A stretch of 10,596 bases of DNA from CBDVBD01 sp965372135 (GCA_965372135.1 CBDVBD010000116.1:1-10596); one strand, 5' to 3'. Positions 1-7,568 are shown, counted from the first letter of the stretch. The notes: generated from the sequence alone by a model not told the origin. Numbers and translations are program-made.

Positions 1-1722
1 CGTAGTATATATGTCGCTGGCAGTGTTGTTCATTCCCCCGCTTACCGTAGCATACAGGTCGGCGGTATTGCTTCTTCCTCCGCCGATGGCTGAATAGTGA
101 CCTGCAGAGTTGGAATCGCTCAGAGAGGCGCCTCCCCCGCCGGCAACTACCGAATATTCCCCTCGAGCGCTATTTCTGCTTCCCCCGCTCACGGTGGCAT
201 AATTATGGCTGGCAGTGTTGTTGCCTCCACCACCCACGGTGGCATAAAAATAGCTGGCAGTGTTGTCGCCTCCACCGCCCACGGTGGCATAATGAACGCT
301 GGCAGTGTTGTTGTCTCCCCCGCTCACGGTGGCATAATCATTGCTGGCAGTGTTGTTGCCTCCACCGCTTACCGTAGTATATATGTCGCTGGCGGTATTA
401 TCAAGCCCTCCATTTACCGTGGCATAGTTACCACTTACAGTGCTGTTGATGCCTGATATCGCCTGACCATTGACATGCAATTTGTACCCGGGAGTGATAA
501 TGCCAATACCGACATTACCGGAAACTCCGGAATAGAGGTCGTCATTGGATATAACCCAGTCGCCGTCGGGTACGGCGGATGCTGCTTGCCAACTGCCGTT
601 TCCGGACCCATCTGACGTCAGCACATATCCGCCGCTCGCTCCTGTCGGCATCTGAAATCCGGTCATCTTGGCATTCCCGTTCACATCAAGCGGCGCGGCA
701 GGGGTGTCGGTGCCAATACCCACATTGCCGGTGCTGGACAGCTTTATCGACCCGGCGCCGGTGGAATCGTAAAATGTCATATTGCCTCCCTCTCCGTCAG
801 TATCGATACTTAGCCACACATCGTTCCCCGACTGGTCGTAAAACTCCATGCTGCCGCCGGTGGAATCGGAAATTATTTTCACCGCATCATCCGGCGTGCG
901 ACCCACCTGAGGATTGAACATGGTGAAGCTGCCGCCCTCAACCGTATGCGTTCTCATTTCCAGCAGCGGATATACCGCTCCATGAGGACCGCCGAACATA
1001 GTCACTATTCCGGTATCAGTCGCCGTTCCCGTGAGTCTGACCCGGCTGGCAAACGTCGGTTCCGCCGCATGGATTTCCAGAAAACCACCCTTGGCTGGAT
1101 CGTACCCCATCTGCACCACTCCTTCAGACGGAGCGCCCGGCTTGTAAAAATCCATACTGGCGACACCATCAACCCCACTGCTAATCTCTACCGCAGGTTC
1201 ATTTACATAAGGACTACTCACAGCCCAGTTTATTTCCATCTTATTGCCGAAAGGATGAACAGAAAAACTTATAGCGGTATCACCAGAAGAATTCCGCATC
1301 TGAAGCAAACCCGGCTCCGTTTTGACTCGCCCCTTTAGATACTGGGCATATGCCGCTTCCGGCACATCCGCAAGCCGCATCCGGGGCGACAATATGTCCG
1401 GCTCAACTGCAATTTCCAAAAAGAGCGATTGCTCGTCCAGGTCCTGCGGATACAAAACCTCTTCACTTCCCAGCAGGACACGAAACAGCCCGCCGGTGAC
1501 CGGCACTGCGTAATGGAACTCGGTCCAGAGCGGAAAGCCACCCACATTGGAATTATACAGCTGAAACATCATCACATAATTGCTGTCCGGAACCGGATTG
1601 CCGCTGGAATCCGCCAATGTCCCCTGGTAGTTGATAAAAACCGGTTCCTCAGCTATGGCGAAGGTTGCAGCTATTAACAAGCCTACAACCACAATTACAC
1701 CAATCAAATTAGCACGTACCAT
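1..1722 (-). CDS. Secreted repeat-rich surface protein with YadA-head-like repeats (3' end outside window)
   Basis: The minus strand is open from an ATG at 1722 to the window edge, giving 574 residues without a stop. GGGAG at 1729-1733 lies 6 bases before the ATG. Residues 4-24 form a hydrophobic signal peptide ending AIA before EE. Residues 29-126 form an N-terminal domain (NYQGTLADSSGNPVP, later LWTEF and VTGGLFRVLLG, then RMRLADVPEAAYA) often seen in exported repeat proteins of deltaproteobacteria and FCB-type phyla. Residues 185-330 are glycine-rich with loosely repeated FYD/FYK motifs. Two NVGIG...P...L.VNG motifs occur at 333-349 and 403-419, as in proteins ending in tail-fibre or S74-type domains. 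From residue 428 onward there are about ten units of the type TASNDYATVSGGDNN, resembling the trimeric YadA/Hep_Hag head beta-roll. An adhesin role is inferred. The C-terminal anchor or chaperone domain is not in view. It diverges from the permease gene and has its own promoter. Confidence 0.85.
   Translation of the reverse strand, partial: MVRANLIGVIVVVGLLIAATFAIAEEPVFINYQGTLADSSGNPVPDSNYVMMFQLYNSNVGGFPLWTEFHYAVPVTGGLFRVLLGSEEVLYPQDLDEQSLFLEIAVEPDILSPRMRLADVPEAAYAQYLKGRVKTEPGLLQMRNSSGDTAISFSVHPFGNKMEINWAVSSPYVNEPAVEISSGVDGVASMDFYKPGAPSEGVVQMGYDPAKGGFLEIHAAEPTFASRVRLTGTATDTGIVTMFGGPHGAVYPLLEMRTHTVEGGSFTMFNPQVGRTPDDAVKIISDSTGGSMEFYDQSGNDVWLSIDTDGEGGNMTFYDSTGAGSIKLSSTGNVGIGTDTPAAPLDVNGNAKMTGFQMPTGASGGYVLTSDGSGNGSWQAASAVPDGDWVISNDDLYSGVSGNVGIGIITPGYKLHVNGQAISGINSTVSGNYATVNGGLDNTASDIYTTVSGGGNNTASNDYATVSGGDNNTASVHYATVGGGGDNTASYFYATVGGGGNNTASHNYATVSGGSRNSARGEYSVVAGGGGASLSDSNSAGHYSAIGGGRSNTADLYATVSGGMNNTASDIYTT
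172..396 (-). repeat. Five tandem 45-bp coding repeats (15-residue adhesin units)
   Basis: Five consecutive 15-residue units (residues 443-517) occupy 352-396, 307-351, 262-306, 217-261 and 172-216. The pattern is T-A-S-x-x-Y-(A/T)-T-V-(S/G)-G-G-x-x-N. Positions 4-5 of each unit vary (DI, ND, VH, YF, HN) while the rest is nearly fixed, also at DNA level. The array then becomes irregular (residues 518-552) and resumes at 1-66 with 14- to 15-residue units. Bases 1-21 are identical to bases 373-393, which points to duplication or recombination within the array. The array continues past the window edge. Confidence 0.9.
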
Positions 1723-1784
1723 GATAATCTCCCAAGCTTAAAGGAATGTTAATCCATCATTTTTTTGTTTTACATCATCATTGC

Positions 1785-1813
1785 AATATAATAAATAGAT
1801 TGTCGCTTGTCAA
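1785..1813 (-). promoter_or_regulatory. Sigma-70-type promoter of the surface-protein gene
   Basis: Read on the minus strand, TTGACA (1813-1808) is a perfect -35 element. A 17-base spacer separates it from TATATT (1790-1785), which matches five of six bases of the -10 consensus. The predicted start of transcription is near 1778, giving a leader of about 56 bases before the ATG at 1722. This is the strongest housekeeping promoter visible in the window. Confidence 0.75.
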
Positions 1814-1827
1814 GCACTTTATACGTA

Positions 1828-1845
1828 TTGTGAAAATTTTTACAA
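1828..1845. promoter_or_regulatory. CRP/FNR-like near-palindrome in divergent intergenic region
   Basis: TTGTGAAAATTTTTACAA is an 18-bp inverted repeat with one mismatched pair. It fits TGTGA-N6-TCACA, the CRP-type consensus, with one substitution (TTACA). Its centre (1836.5) lies about 58 bases upstream of the predicted start of the surface-protein promoter, close to the usual activator position near -61. The fit to a regulator of this family is inference; an AT-rich palindrome of this size can also arise by chance. Confidence 0.4.
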
Positions 1846-1963
1846 AATCGTTAGTAACTACCTGATATTCTTCGGACGATTGATGCGCTATCGGATTTGC
1901 CTTTTACGGTACGCCTACTTGATTGGAGAACAAAACTAACCCCGCAACAAACCATATTTTCCC

Positions 1964-1992
1964 TTGCCTTTCCCATCCTCAATTGCTATATT
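1964..1992 (+). promoter_or_regulatory. Extended -10 promoter of the LptF/LptG permease gene
   Basis: TTGCCT (1964-1969) is a partial -35 element. After a 17-base spacer comes TATATT (1987-1992), preceded by TGC, which gives an extended -10. Transcription would start near 1999, leaving a leader of under 20 bases before the ATG at 2018. A longer reading frame could start at a TTG at 1964, but that codon lies inside this promoter, which favours 2018. Confidence 0.55.
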
Positions 1993-2017
1993 AAGGAAAC
2001 CAAAATCGGAGCCCTTG

Positions 2018-3214
2018 ATGCCCATCCTCACCAGATACCTATTCAAAGAACACGCAGCACCATTCGTATTTAGCATGATGCTGATTATCTTCATCTTCGT
2101 GATGAACCTGGTGTTCCAGATGCTGGGCAAAATCGCCGGCAAGGGCTTGGACTTCCACGTCATCATGGAATTCTTCTTCCTGAACTTAGCATGGATTATC
2201 GCCATGGCGGTGCCCATGGCGGTATTGGTGTCGGTCTTGATGTCCTTTGGCAGACTGTCCGCCGACAACGAAATCACCGCCCTGAAAGCCTCCGGCGTCA
2301 GCCTCTACCGCCTAATCCGACCCGTGCTGGTGTGGGCGGTAATCCTGTGCGGGCTTCTAATCCTGTTCAATAACGAAATCCTGCCTTACTTCAACCACCG
2401 CTCCCGACTGTTACGATCCGACATCCGCCGAAAACGCCCCACTTTAATCATGGAGGAAGGCATCTTCCTGTTCGACATCCCCAAAACCGTGCTGTACGCC
2501 CGGAAAGTGGACGCCGAAACCTCCACCATGGAAGACGTGGTCATCTACGACGAGAGCGAAAAACGCATTCAAACCACCATCACCGCCAAACACGGCGAAC
2601 TGAAATTCTCCGCCGAAGAGGAAAAATTCCTCTTTACCCTGTGGGACGGCGAAATCCACCGTGAAGACCTCAAGGAACACACCTATCAAAAAACCATCTT
2701 CAATAAATCCCTGTTTCGGATTGAAGCCCCTAACATGATCCTGGAACGTTCCGAAAGCGAATACCGCAGCGACCGGGAGCTGTCCTCACGGGAAATGATC
2801 GCTAAAGTCAAAGAGCTAAGGAAACACCCGGAAAAAAACCGCCGCCTAATCGACTCCTACTTGGTGGAAATCCATAAAAAATACTCTATCCCCGTCGCCT
2901 GTATCATATTCGTACTCCTGGGCGCACCGTTAGGAATCCGAGCACACCGCGGTGGTCTCGGTGTGTCCGGTGGCTTAAGTCTGATGTTTTTCCTGATGTA
3001 CTGGGTATTCCTGATCGGCGGTGAAGATTTAGCTGACCGCAATTTCGTTCACCCTGCCGTTTCCATGTGGGCGCCCAACGTAATCCTGGGCATCATGGGC
3101 ATCTTCCTTACCATCCGCATTGTTCGGCAAACCACGTTTTTTCAATGGGATAGCCTGAAAAATATCCTGCCTCGTGCTTGGCGCCCTAAACGTCACAACT
3201 CCCTATCACCATAG
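2018..3214 (+). CDS. LptF/LptG family LPS transport permease (YjgP/YjgQ)
   Basis: This 398-residue inner-membrane protein belongs to the permease family that, with the LptB ATPase, extracts lipopolysaccharide from the inner membrane and passes it to the periplasmic LptC/LptA bridge. Hydrophobic segments lie at about 13-35, 53-76 and 100-119, then 289-306, 315-335 and 350-368, giving the 3+3 helix layout of the family. Between them lies a hydrophilic region (about 125-285) matching the periplasmic beta-jellyroll. Family-like motifs are ALKASGVSLYRLIRP (88-102) and the PLGIRAHRGG turn (304-313). The N-terminal MPILTRYLFKE is typical. ATG 2018 is chosen because GGAG (2008-2011) sits 6 bases upstream and a promoter covers the longer alternative start. 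Which of LptF or LptG it represents cannot be decided here; no partner copy is in view. A basic tail of about 20 residues extends past the last helix. Confidence 0.9.
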   Translation: MPILTRYLFKEHAAPFVFSMMLIIFIFVMNLVFQMLGKIAGKGLDFHVIMEFFFLNLAWIIAMAVPMAVLVSVLMSFGRLSADNEITALKASGVSLYRLIRPVLVWAVILCGLLILFNNEILPYFNHRSRLLRSDIRRKRPTLIMEEGIFLFDIPKTVLYARKVDAETSTMEDVVIYDESEKRIQTTITAKHGELKFSAEEEKFLFTLWDGEIHREDLKEHTYQKTIFNKSLFRIEAPNMILERSESEYRSDRELSSREMIAKVKELRKHPEKNRRLIDSYLVEIHKKYSIPVACIIFVLLGAPLGIRAHRGGLGVSGGLSLMFFLMYWVFLIGGEDLADRNFVHPAVSMWAPNVILGIMGIFLTIRIVRQTTFFQWDSLKNILPRAWRPKRHNSLSP

Positions 3215-3409
3215 AACCACTAAACCGCAAAATCAATCACTCTCCCCGCCCGCTTCATCCCCCAAATGGGCAACGATCACCCGGCAAAAATGACCTATTT
3301 CTTAGAACTACCACCCACTTCCTAAATAATTCTCCATAGCAATTTCCCCGCCTATTCTTTGTTTTCACGAAACAAACACATTTGACACCTATCTCCCCTT
3401 CCTCATCCA
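3215..3409 (+). other. C-rich non-coding stretch between permease gene and pil operon
   Basis: No supported gene, RNA or clear rho-independent terminator is visible here. The plus strand is strongly skewed: in 3241-3360 I count 45 C against 12 G. A few stop codons and short C-runs are the only texture. C-rich, G-poor RNA is the known type of rho-loading site, so rho-dependent termination after the permease gene is possible, but that is inference. Confidence 0.4.
3358..3376. promoter_or_regulatory. 7-bp inverted repeat upstream of the sigma-54 promoter
   Basis: TTTGTTT (3358-3364) and AAACAAA (3370-3376) are perfect inverted arms around a 5-base centre. The centre lies about 69 bases upstream of the predicted sigma-54 start. 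A sigma-54 activator such as PilR needs an upstream DNA site, and this is the only clear dyad nearby. It is closer to the start than usual enhancer sites and low in complexity. A weak terminator for the preceding gene is the alternative, but there is no GC stem. Confidence 0.3.
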
Positions 3410-3425
3410 TGGCACGTTAGTTGCA
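3410..3425 (+). promoter_or_regulatory. Sigma-54 (RpoN) promoter of the pilBTCSR operon
   Basis: TGGCACGTTAGTTGCA matches the consensus TGGCACR-N4-TTGCW at every defined position. The -24 GG is at 3411-3412 and the -12 GC at 3423-3424, with correct 10-base spacing between them. The predicted start is near 3436, leaving a leader of about 61 bases before pilB. Promoters of this class are silent without an AAA+ activator; the last gene in view of the same operon (PilR) encodes exactly such a protein. Confidence 0.85.
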
Positions 3426-3496
3426 AACCGGTTCAGAGTCGAATTGCACTTTGCACTACCAGTATGAATTTGCAAAACACCTAACTTCGAAAGCCC

Positions 3497-5185
3497 ATGG
3501 AATCACGCATTCCCCAATTATTGCTAAATGCAAAAATCATTGACGAGGAGCAGCATAAAATACTGCTGACTCGGCAAAAAGATTCCGGAAACTCCGTCAT
3601 CACCGACCTGGTCAAGATGGGAGCCGTCACTGAAAAGCAAATTACAAAATTTCTCTCGACTTATTTCAACTTGCCGGTGGCGGACATGAATAAAATCGAA
3701 ATTCCCGAAGAAGTCCTGAAAATCCTGAGCCCTGATTTTGTTCAAAAATATTCCGTTATCCCCTTAAAACGTTCCGGTCGCAATCTAACAGTTGCATTGG
3801 TCGATCCCTCCGTCGACTTTATTGTCGATGACATTAAATTCATATCTGGTTACGAAGTCGAACCGGTCCTGGTCACCGAAAATTCCTTCCTTAAAACTAT
3901 CGAACGCTGTTACAAACTCCACGGTACCCTTGATAGAATCCTCCAGGACATGGACGACGGTGCAGTGCAGATTATTCAAGAAGAGGAAGATGAAACCGAC
4001 CCGTCGGCACTGGCTGTCGAAGGTGCCCCAATTGTCAAACTGGTCGACGGATTAATCGCCGACGCCGTCAAGCAGGAAGCCAGCGACATCCATATAGAAC
4101 CCTATGAAACCATGCTGCGGGTACGCATCCGTGTGGACGGCGTCCTCCAGGAAGTAATGACCCCTCCCAACCACTTGAAAGGCGCCATCATTTCCCGCCT
4201 GAAAATCATGTCCAACTTGGACATTGCCGAAAGGCGCGTCCCCCAGGACGGGCATATCAAAATGAAATTGGGCGATAAAACCATCGACCTGCGTGTCTCC
4301 ACCCTGCCCACGGTTTTTGGCGAAAAGTTAGTCCTGCGTATCCTGGATAAATCCAACTTGACTTTAGACCTGACCAAATTCGGATTCGAAGACAAAGCCT
4401 TGGCGGACTTCCAGAAAGCTATTGCAATGCCATTTGGCATGGTGCTTGTCACCGGACCTACGGGAAGCGGAAAAACCACCACGCTGTATTCAGCACTTGC
4501 TCAAGTCAACACTGTTTCAGTAAACACGATGACCGCCGAAGATCCGGTGGAGTACCATTTTGAAGGTATGAATCAAGTGCCGGTACGCGACGACATCGGC
4601 TTATCCTTTGCCACAGCCCTGAGAGCGTTCCTGCGCCAGGACCCTGATATCATTATGATTGGTGAGATCCGTGACCTGGAAACCGGATCCATCGCAGTCC
4701 GAGCCGCACTAACCGGTCACTTGGTGCTGTCAACTTTGCATACCAATTCCGCCTCCGCTACCATTTCCCGATTGATCGACATGGGGGTCGAACCTTTCTT
4801 AGTGTCATCATCCCTGAACCTCATCATGGCGCAGCGATTAATGAGGAAAATCTGTACCCACTGTAAAAAACCCCTCGAAATCCATCCTGAAATGCTGAAA
4901 GAAGCCGGCATTGATGAAGAAGAGGGCAGTAAACACACCTATTATAAAGGAAAAGGGTGCCGGGATTGCAGTGAAACCGGCTACCGTGGACGCACCGGCA
5001 TCTACGAAGTCATGCCCATATCGCACGACACACGCCAAATGATACTGGACGGCGCATCTACTATAGAAATGGAAACCCAAGCCGTCAAGGAAGGAATGGC
5101 AACACTGCATCAAGCGGCAATCAGGATATGTCAAAAGGGGATTACCACACTGGAAGAAATAATTAGAGTAACTGGTGAAGGTTAA
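3497..5185 (+). CDS. pilB: Type IV pilus extension ATPase PilB
   Basis: This 562-residue cytoplasmic hexameric ATPase powers pilin addition at the PilC platform. Residues 4-140 form a MshEN/T2SSE N-terminal domain. The ATPase core follows (about 175-560), with Walker A GPTGSGKT (320-327), an Asp box around AEDPVEY (347-353), Walker B IIMIGEIRD (385-393) and a His box LTGHLVLSTLHTN (405-417). Cysteines 453, 456, 488 and 491 form the CxxC...CxxC zinc site that marks extension ATPases (PilB/GspE) and separates them from PilT. The length is normal. An in-frame TAA at 3482-3484 makes ATG 3497 the first ATG available, although Shine-Dalgarno pairing is poor (only GAAAG upstream). It is the first gene of the operon behind the sigma-54 promoter. 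The c-di-GMP-type motif in the N-domain is only partly kept: Arg4 and Gln27 are present, but both motif glycines are lost. Confidence 0.95.
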   Translation: MESRIPQLLLNAKIIDEEQHKILLTRQKDSGNSVITDLVKMGAVTEKQITKFLSTYFNLPVADMNKIEIPEEVLKILSPDFVQKYSVIPLKRSGRNLTVALVDPSVDFIVDDIKFISGYEVEPVLVTENSFLKTIERCYKLHGTLDRILQDMDDGAVQIIQEEEDETDPSALAVEGAPIVKLVDGLIADAVKQEASDIHIEPYETMLRVRIRVDGVLQEVMTPPNHLKGAIISRLKIMSNLDIAERRVPQDGHIKMKLGDKTIDLRVSTLPTVFGEKLVLRILDKSNLTLDLTKFGFEDKALADFQKAIAMPFGMVLVTGPTGSGKTTTLYSALAQVNTVSVNTMTAEDPVEYHFEGMNQVPVRDDIGLSFATALRAFLRQDPDIIMIGEIRDLETGSIAVRAALTGHLVLSTLHTNSASATISRLIDMGVEPFLVSSSLNLIMAQRLMRKICTHCKKPLEIHPEMLKEAGIDEEEGSKHTYYKGKGCRDCSETGYRGRTGIYEVMPISHDTRQMILDGASTIEMETQAVKEGMATLHQAAIRICQKGITTLEEIIRVTGEG

Positions 5186-5206
5186 CCAACTAACCTCTAC
5201 AATACA

Positions 5207-5221
5207 AGGAGAGCAATCTTG
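5207..5221 (+). promoter_or_regulatory. Ribosome binding site deciding the TTG start of pilT
   Basis: AGGAG at 5207-5211 lies 7 bases before TTG 5219-5221. The protein from this TTG begins MDIRSLLEEM, the normal N-terminus of PilT, so the non-ATG start is well supported. Confidence 0.8.
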
Positions 5222-6304
5222 GATATCCGTAGCTTATTGGAAGAAATGGTGGAGAGAAACGCCAGCGACTTACATTTGACTGTTGGATCCCCTCCGCAAA
5301 TCCGTCTGGACCAAAAATTGGTCCCCGTTAGTGATGAAAAACTAACACCGGTGACTGCTAAAGCATTAGCATACAAAATCTTAAGCGAAAAACAGCAGAA
5401 AATACTGGAGCTGGACTTGGAAGTGGATCTCGCCTTCGGCATTGAGGGCTTAAGCCGGTTCCGCGGCAACATCTTCTTCCAAAGGGGCAGCGTAGCATCC
5501 GTCATTCGGCGTATCCCACTGCAAATCCCTTCCATCGAACAACTGAAATTACCCAAAATCTGCAACTCCTTTGTATCCAAATCCAAAGGATTGGTGCTGG
5601 TTACCGGTCCCACCGGATGCGGAAAATCCACGTCCTTGGCGGCGATCATCGATCGAATCAATGTCGAACGCAATGTGCACATTATCACCATCGAAGACCC
5701 AATCGAATATGTACACGCCCACAAAAAAGCTATCGTAAACCAACGCGAGGTGTTGTCCGACACCCAATCGTTCGCCACTGCTCTGAAATATGTACTCCGT
5801 CAAGATCCCGATGTCATCCTGGTGGGCGAGATGCGTGACCTGGAAACCATCTCGGCTGCTTTGACTGCCGCTGAAACCGGTCATTTAGTATTCGCAACCC
5901 TGCATACAAATTCCGCCACCGAATCCATCAACCGTATTATCGACGTCTTCCCACCCCATCAACAAGGGCAGGTCCGTGCCCAATTGTCAATGGTCCTGGA
6001 AGCCGTGGTAACGCAAAAACTGATGCCGAAACGCATCGGTGGCGGCATGATACTCGCATCGGAAGTCATGATATGCTCTCCAGCCATCCGAGCCCTGATC
6101 CGTGAAAGTAAAGTACATGAGATGTATGGAATCCTGCAAGTCAGCAGGAAATTCGGCATGCATACAATGAACCAATCACTGATGGAGATGGCGCAGTCAG
6201 GCGTCATTTCGGTGGATCGCGCCATGTCCGCATCATCGATGCCGGAAGAATTAGAGAAAATGTTTAGGCGCGCCGGTGCCAATGTTACCAGCAAAGTATC
6301 TTAA
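5219..6304 (+). CDS. pilT: Type IV pilus retraction ATPase PilT
   Basis: This 361-residue cytoplasmic hexameric ATPase drives pilus depolymerisation and retraction, which produces twitching and DNA or surface pulling. An N-terminal PAS-like domain (about 1-100, with NASDLHLTVGSPP at 14-26) precedes the RecA-like core. The core has Walker A GPTGCGKS (130-137), Asp box TIEDPIEY (157-164), Walker B VILVGEMRD (199-207) and a His box ending ATLHTN (226-231). AIRALIRE at 289-296 matches the PilT hallmark AIRNLIRE, needed for retraction in known homologues. The tetracysteine site of PilB is absent. Length is typical. Translation starts at TTG, with AGGAG 7 bases upstream. It lies 33 bases after pilB and should share its transcript. 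Confidence 0.95.
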   Translation: MDIRSLLEEMVERNASDLHLTVGSPPQIRLDQKLVPVSDEKLTPVTAKALAYKILSEKQQKILELDLEVDLAFGIEGLSRFRGNIFFQRGSVASVIRRIPLQIPSIEQLKLPKICNSFVSKSKGLVLVTGPTGCGKSTSLAAIIDRINVERNVHIITIEDPIEYVHAHKKAIVNQREVLSDTQSFATALKYVLRQDPDVILVGEMRDLETISAALTAAETGHLVFATLHTNSATESINRIIDVFPPHQQGQVRAQLSMVLEAVVTQKLMPKRIGGGMILASEVMICSPAIRALIRESKVHEMYGILQVSRKFGMHTMNQSLMEMAQSGVISVDRAMSASSMPEELEKMFRRAGANVTSKVS

Positions 6305-6365
6305 CAAATATGTCGAATAATGCGCCGCAAGGCGGATAATTAAACTTCCTTGAAGGAGAAATATC

Positions 6366-7568
6366 GTGCCAACATTTCAATGGAAAGGCAGAACCGCCTC
6401 AAAAAAAGAAATTAACGGAGAACTGGAGGCGAAAGACAGGAAAGAATTAGCTTCCATGCTAAGGGATAAAAATGTGGTTCTCACCGATGCTACCGCTAAA
6501 TCCATGGAAATCAAAATGCCGGCCATGGCGAAAAAAATTACCGTGAAAGACCTCGCGATCTTCTCCCGGCTGTTTTCCACCATGGTAAACGCAGGTCTTC
6601 CCATCGACCAGTGCTTGGATATCCTGCGGGAGCAGGTCGCCAACAAAACATTCGCCAAGACGATCGGGGATGTCCACCAGAGCGTTGCTGGAGGCTCCTC
6701 AATGGCGGAAGCTTTGTCTCGGCACAAAAAAGTCTTCGATAACCTCTACGTCCATATGGTGGAAGCCGGAGAAACCGGAGGTGTGCTTGCCCTAATCTTC
6801 AAACGCTTAGCCACCTACTTGGAAAAAGCGGATGCATTGCGACGGAAAGTCAAGGGCGCCATGATGTATCCCATCGCCGTGATGACGGTTGCTATTGGTG
6901 CCACGGTATTCCTGCTGTTGAAAGTCATTCCGGTATTCGCCAAAATGTTTACGGATATGGGCGCTACTCTCCCTAAACCCACACAAGTGGTTATCGGAGT
7001 CTCGGAATTCCTCCAGGCGTACTTCCTCTACGGAATGATCCTGTTTGGAATCCTTGCCGCACTGTACAGACGGTACCGGCAAAACGAAACCGGGCGTCTG
7101 GTCACCGACAGGATTTTCTTGAAAATTCCAGTGCTGGGTGACGTTATTCGCAAAACCGCTGTGGCACGATTTACCCGAACCTTAGGAACCCTTATCTCAT
7201 CCGGCGTGCCGATCCTGCAAGGACTGGATATTACCGCCAAAACCAGCGGAAACATGGTGGTACAACGTGCCTTACAAGCCACCCGAATAGCCATCAGTGA
7301 AGGGAAAAACATCTCCCACCCACTCCAGGAATCTAAAGTGTTCCCCAATATGGTGGTGCAATTAATCTCTGTGGGTGAACAAACCGGACGATTGGCGGAA
7401 ATGCTGGAAAAAATCGCCGACTTCTACGATGAAGAGGTCGATACAGCGGTACAGGCGATGACATCATTAATCGAGCCGATCGTGATCGTATTCATGGGCG
7501 TCGTAATCGGTGGATTGCTGATCGCCATGTACCTGCCTATGTTCGACTTGATCGGCGCCATTAAATAA
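6366..7568 (+). CDS. pilC: Type IV pilus inner-membrane platform protein PilC
   Basis: This 400-residue inner-membrane protein forms the platform on which PilB and PilT act. It contains two T2SSF domains (about 64-187 and 267-389). Each has the helical bundle with the family pattern: FSRLFSTMVNAGLPIDQCLDIL in the first and FTRTLGTLISSGVPILQGLDI in the second. Both carry the conserved G-E-x-T-G turn (EAGETGG at 133-139, VGEQTGR at 336-342). Transmembrane segments are near 170-190, 216-233 and 370-392. The N-terminus PTFQWKGRTASKKEINGELEA is typical of PilC rather than GspF. Translation starts at GTG 6366, with AAGGAG (6353-6358) 7 bases upstream. It follows pilT by 61 bases. Nothing is missing or unusual. 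Confidence 0.95.
   Translation: MPTFQWKGRTASKKEINGELEAKDRKELASMLRDKNVVLTDATAKSMEIKMPAMAKKITVKDLAIFSRLFSTMVNAGLPIDQCLDILREQVANKTFAKTIGDVHQSVAGGSSMAEALSRHKKVFDNLYVHMVEAGETGGVLALIFKRLATYLEKADALRRKVKGAMMYPIAVMTVAIGATVFLLLKVIPVFAKMFTDMGATLPKPTQVVIGVSEFLQAYFLYGMILFGILAALYRRYRQNETGRLVTDRIFLKIPVLGDVIRKTAVARFTRTLGTLISSGVPILQGLDITAKTSGNMVVQRALQATRIAISEGKNISHPLQESKVFPNMVVQLISVGEQTGRLAEMLEKIADFYDEEVDTAVQAMTSLIEPIVIVFMGVVIGGLLIAMYLPMFDLIGAIK

Noticed and set aside
1..396. CRISPR-like direct repeats
   Set aside because: The repeat period is 45 bp with no distinct spacers, and the array stays in frame within a long coding sequence, so it is a protein repeat.
97..1677. Several plus-strand open frames opposite the surface-protein gene
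   Set aside because: They are shadows of the minus-strand gene. Their low-complexity repeats arise from reading the repeat array antisense, and they lack ribosome binding sites and recognisable domains.
1964..2017. Longer start of the permease gene at TTG 1964
   Set aside because: The 18 extra residues do not look like the family's N-terminus, and the codon lies in the -35 element of a likely promoter; ATG 2018 has a good GGAG.
4435..4450. Second sigma-54-like element inside pilB
   Set aside because: TGGCATGGTGCTTGTC resembles the consensus but lacks the essential -12 GC. It also lies within the coding sequence just before Walker A.
6323..6334. Small hairpin CGCC-GCAA-GGCG between pilT and pilC
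   Set aside because: The 4-bp stem with a GNRA-type loop has no following T-run, so it is not a terminator. It is too short to call a regulatory element, though it might affect transcript processing.
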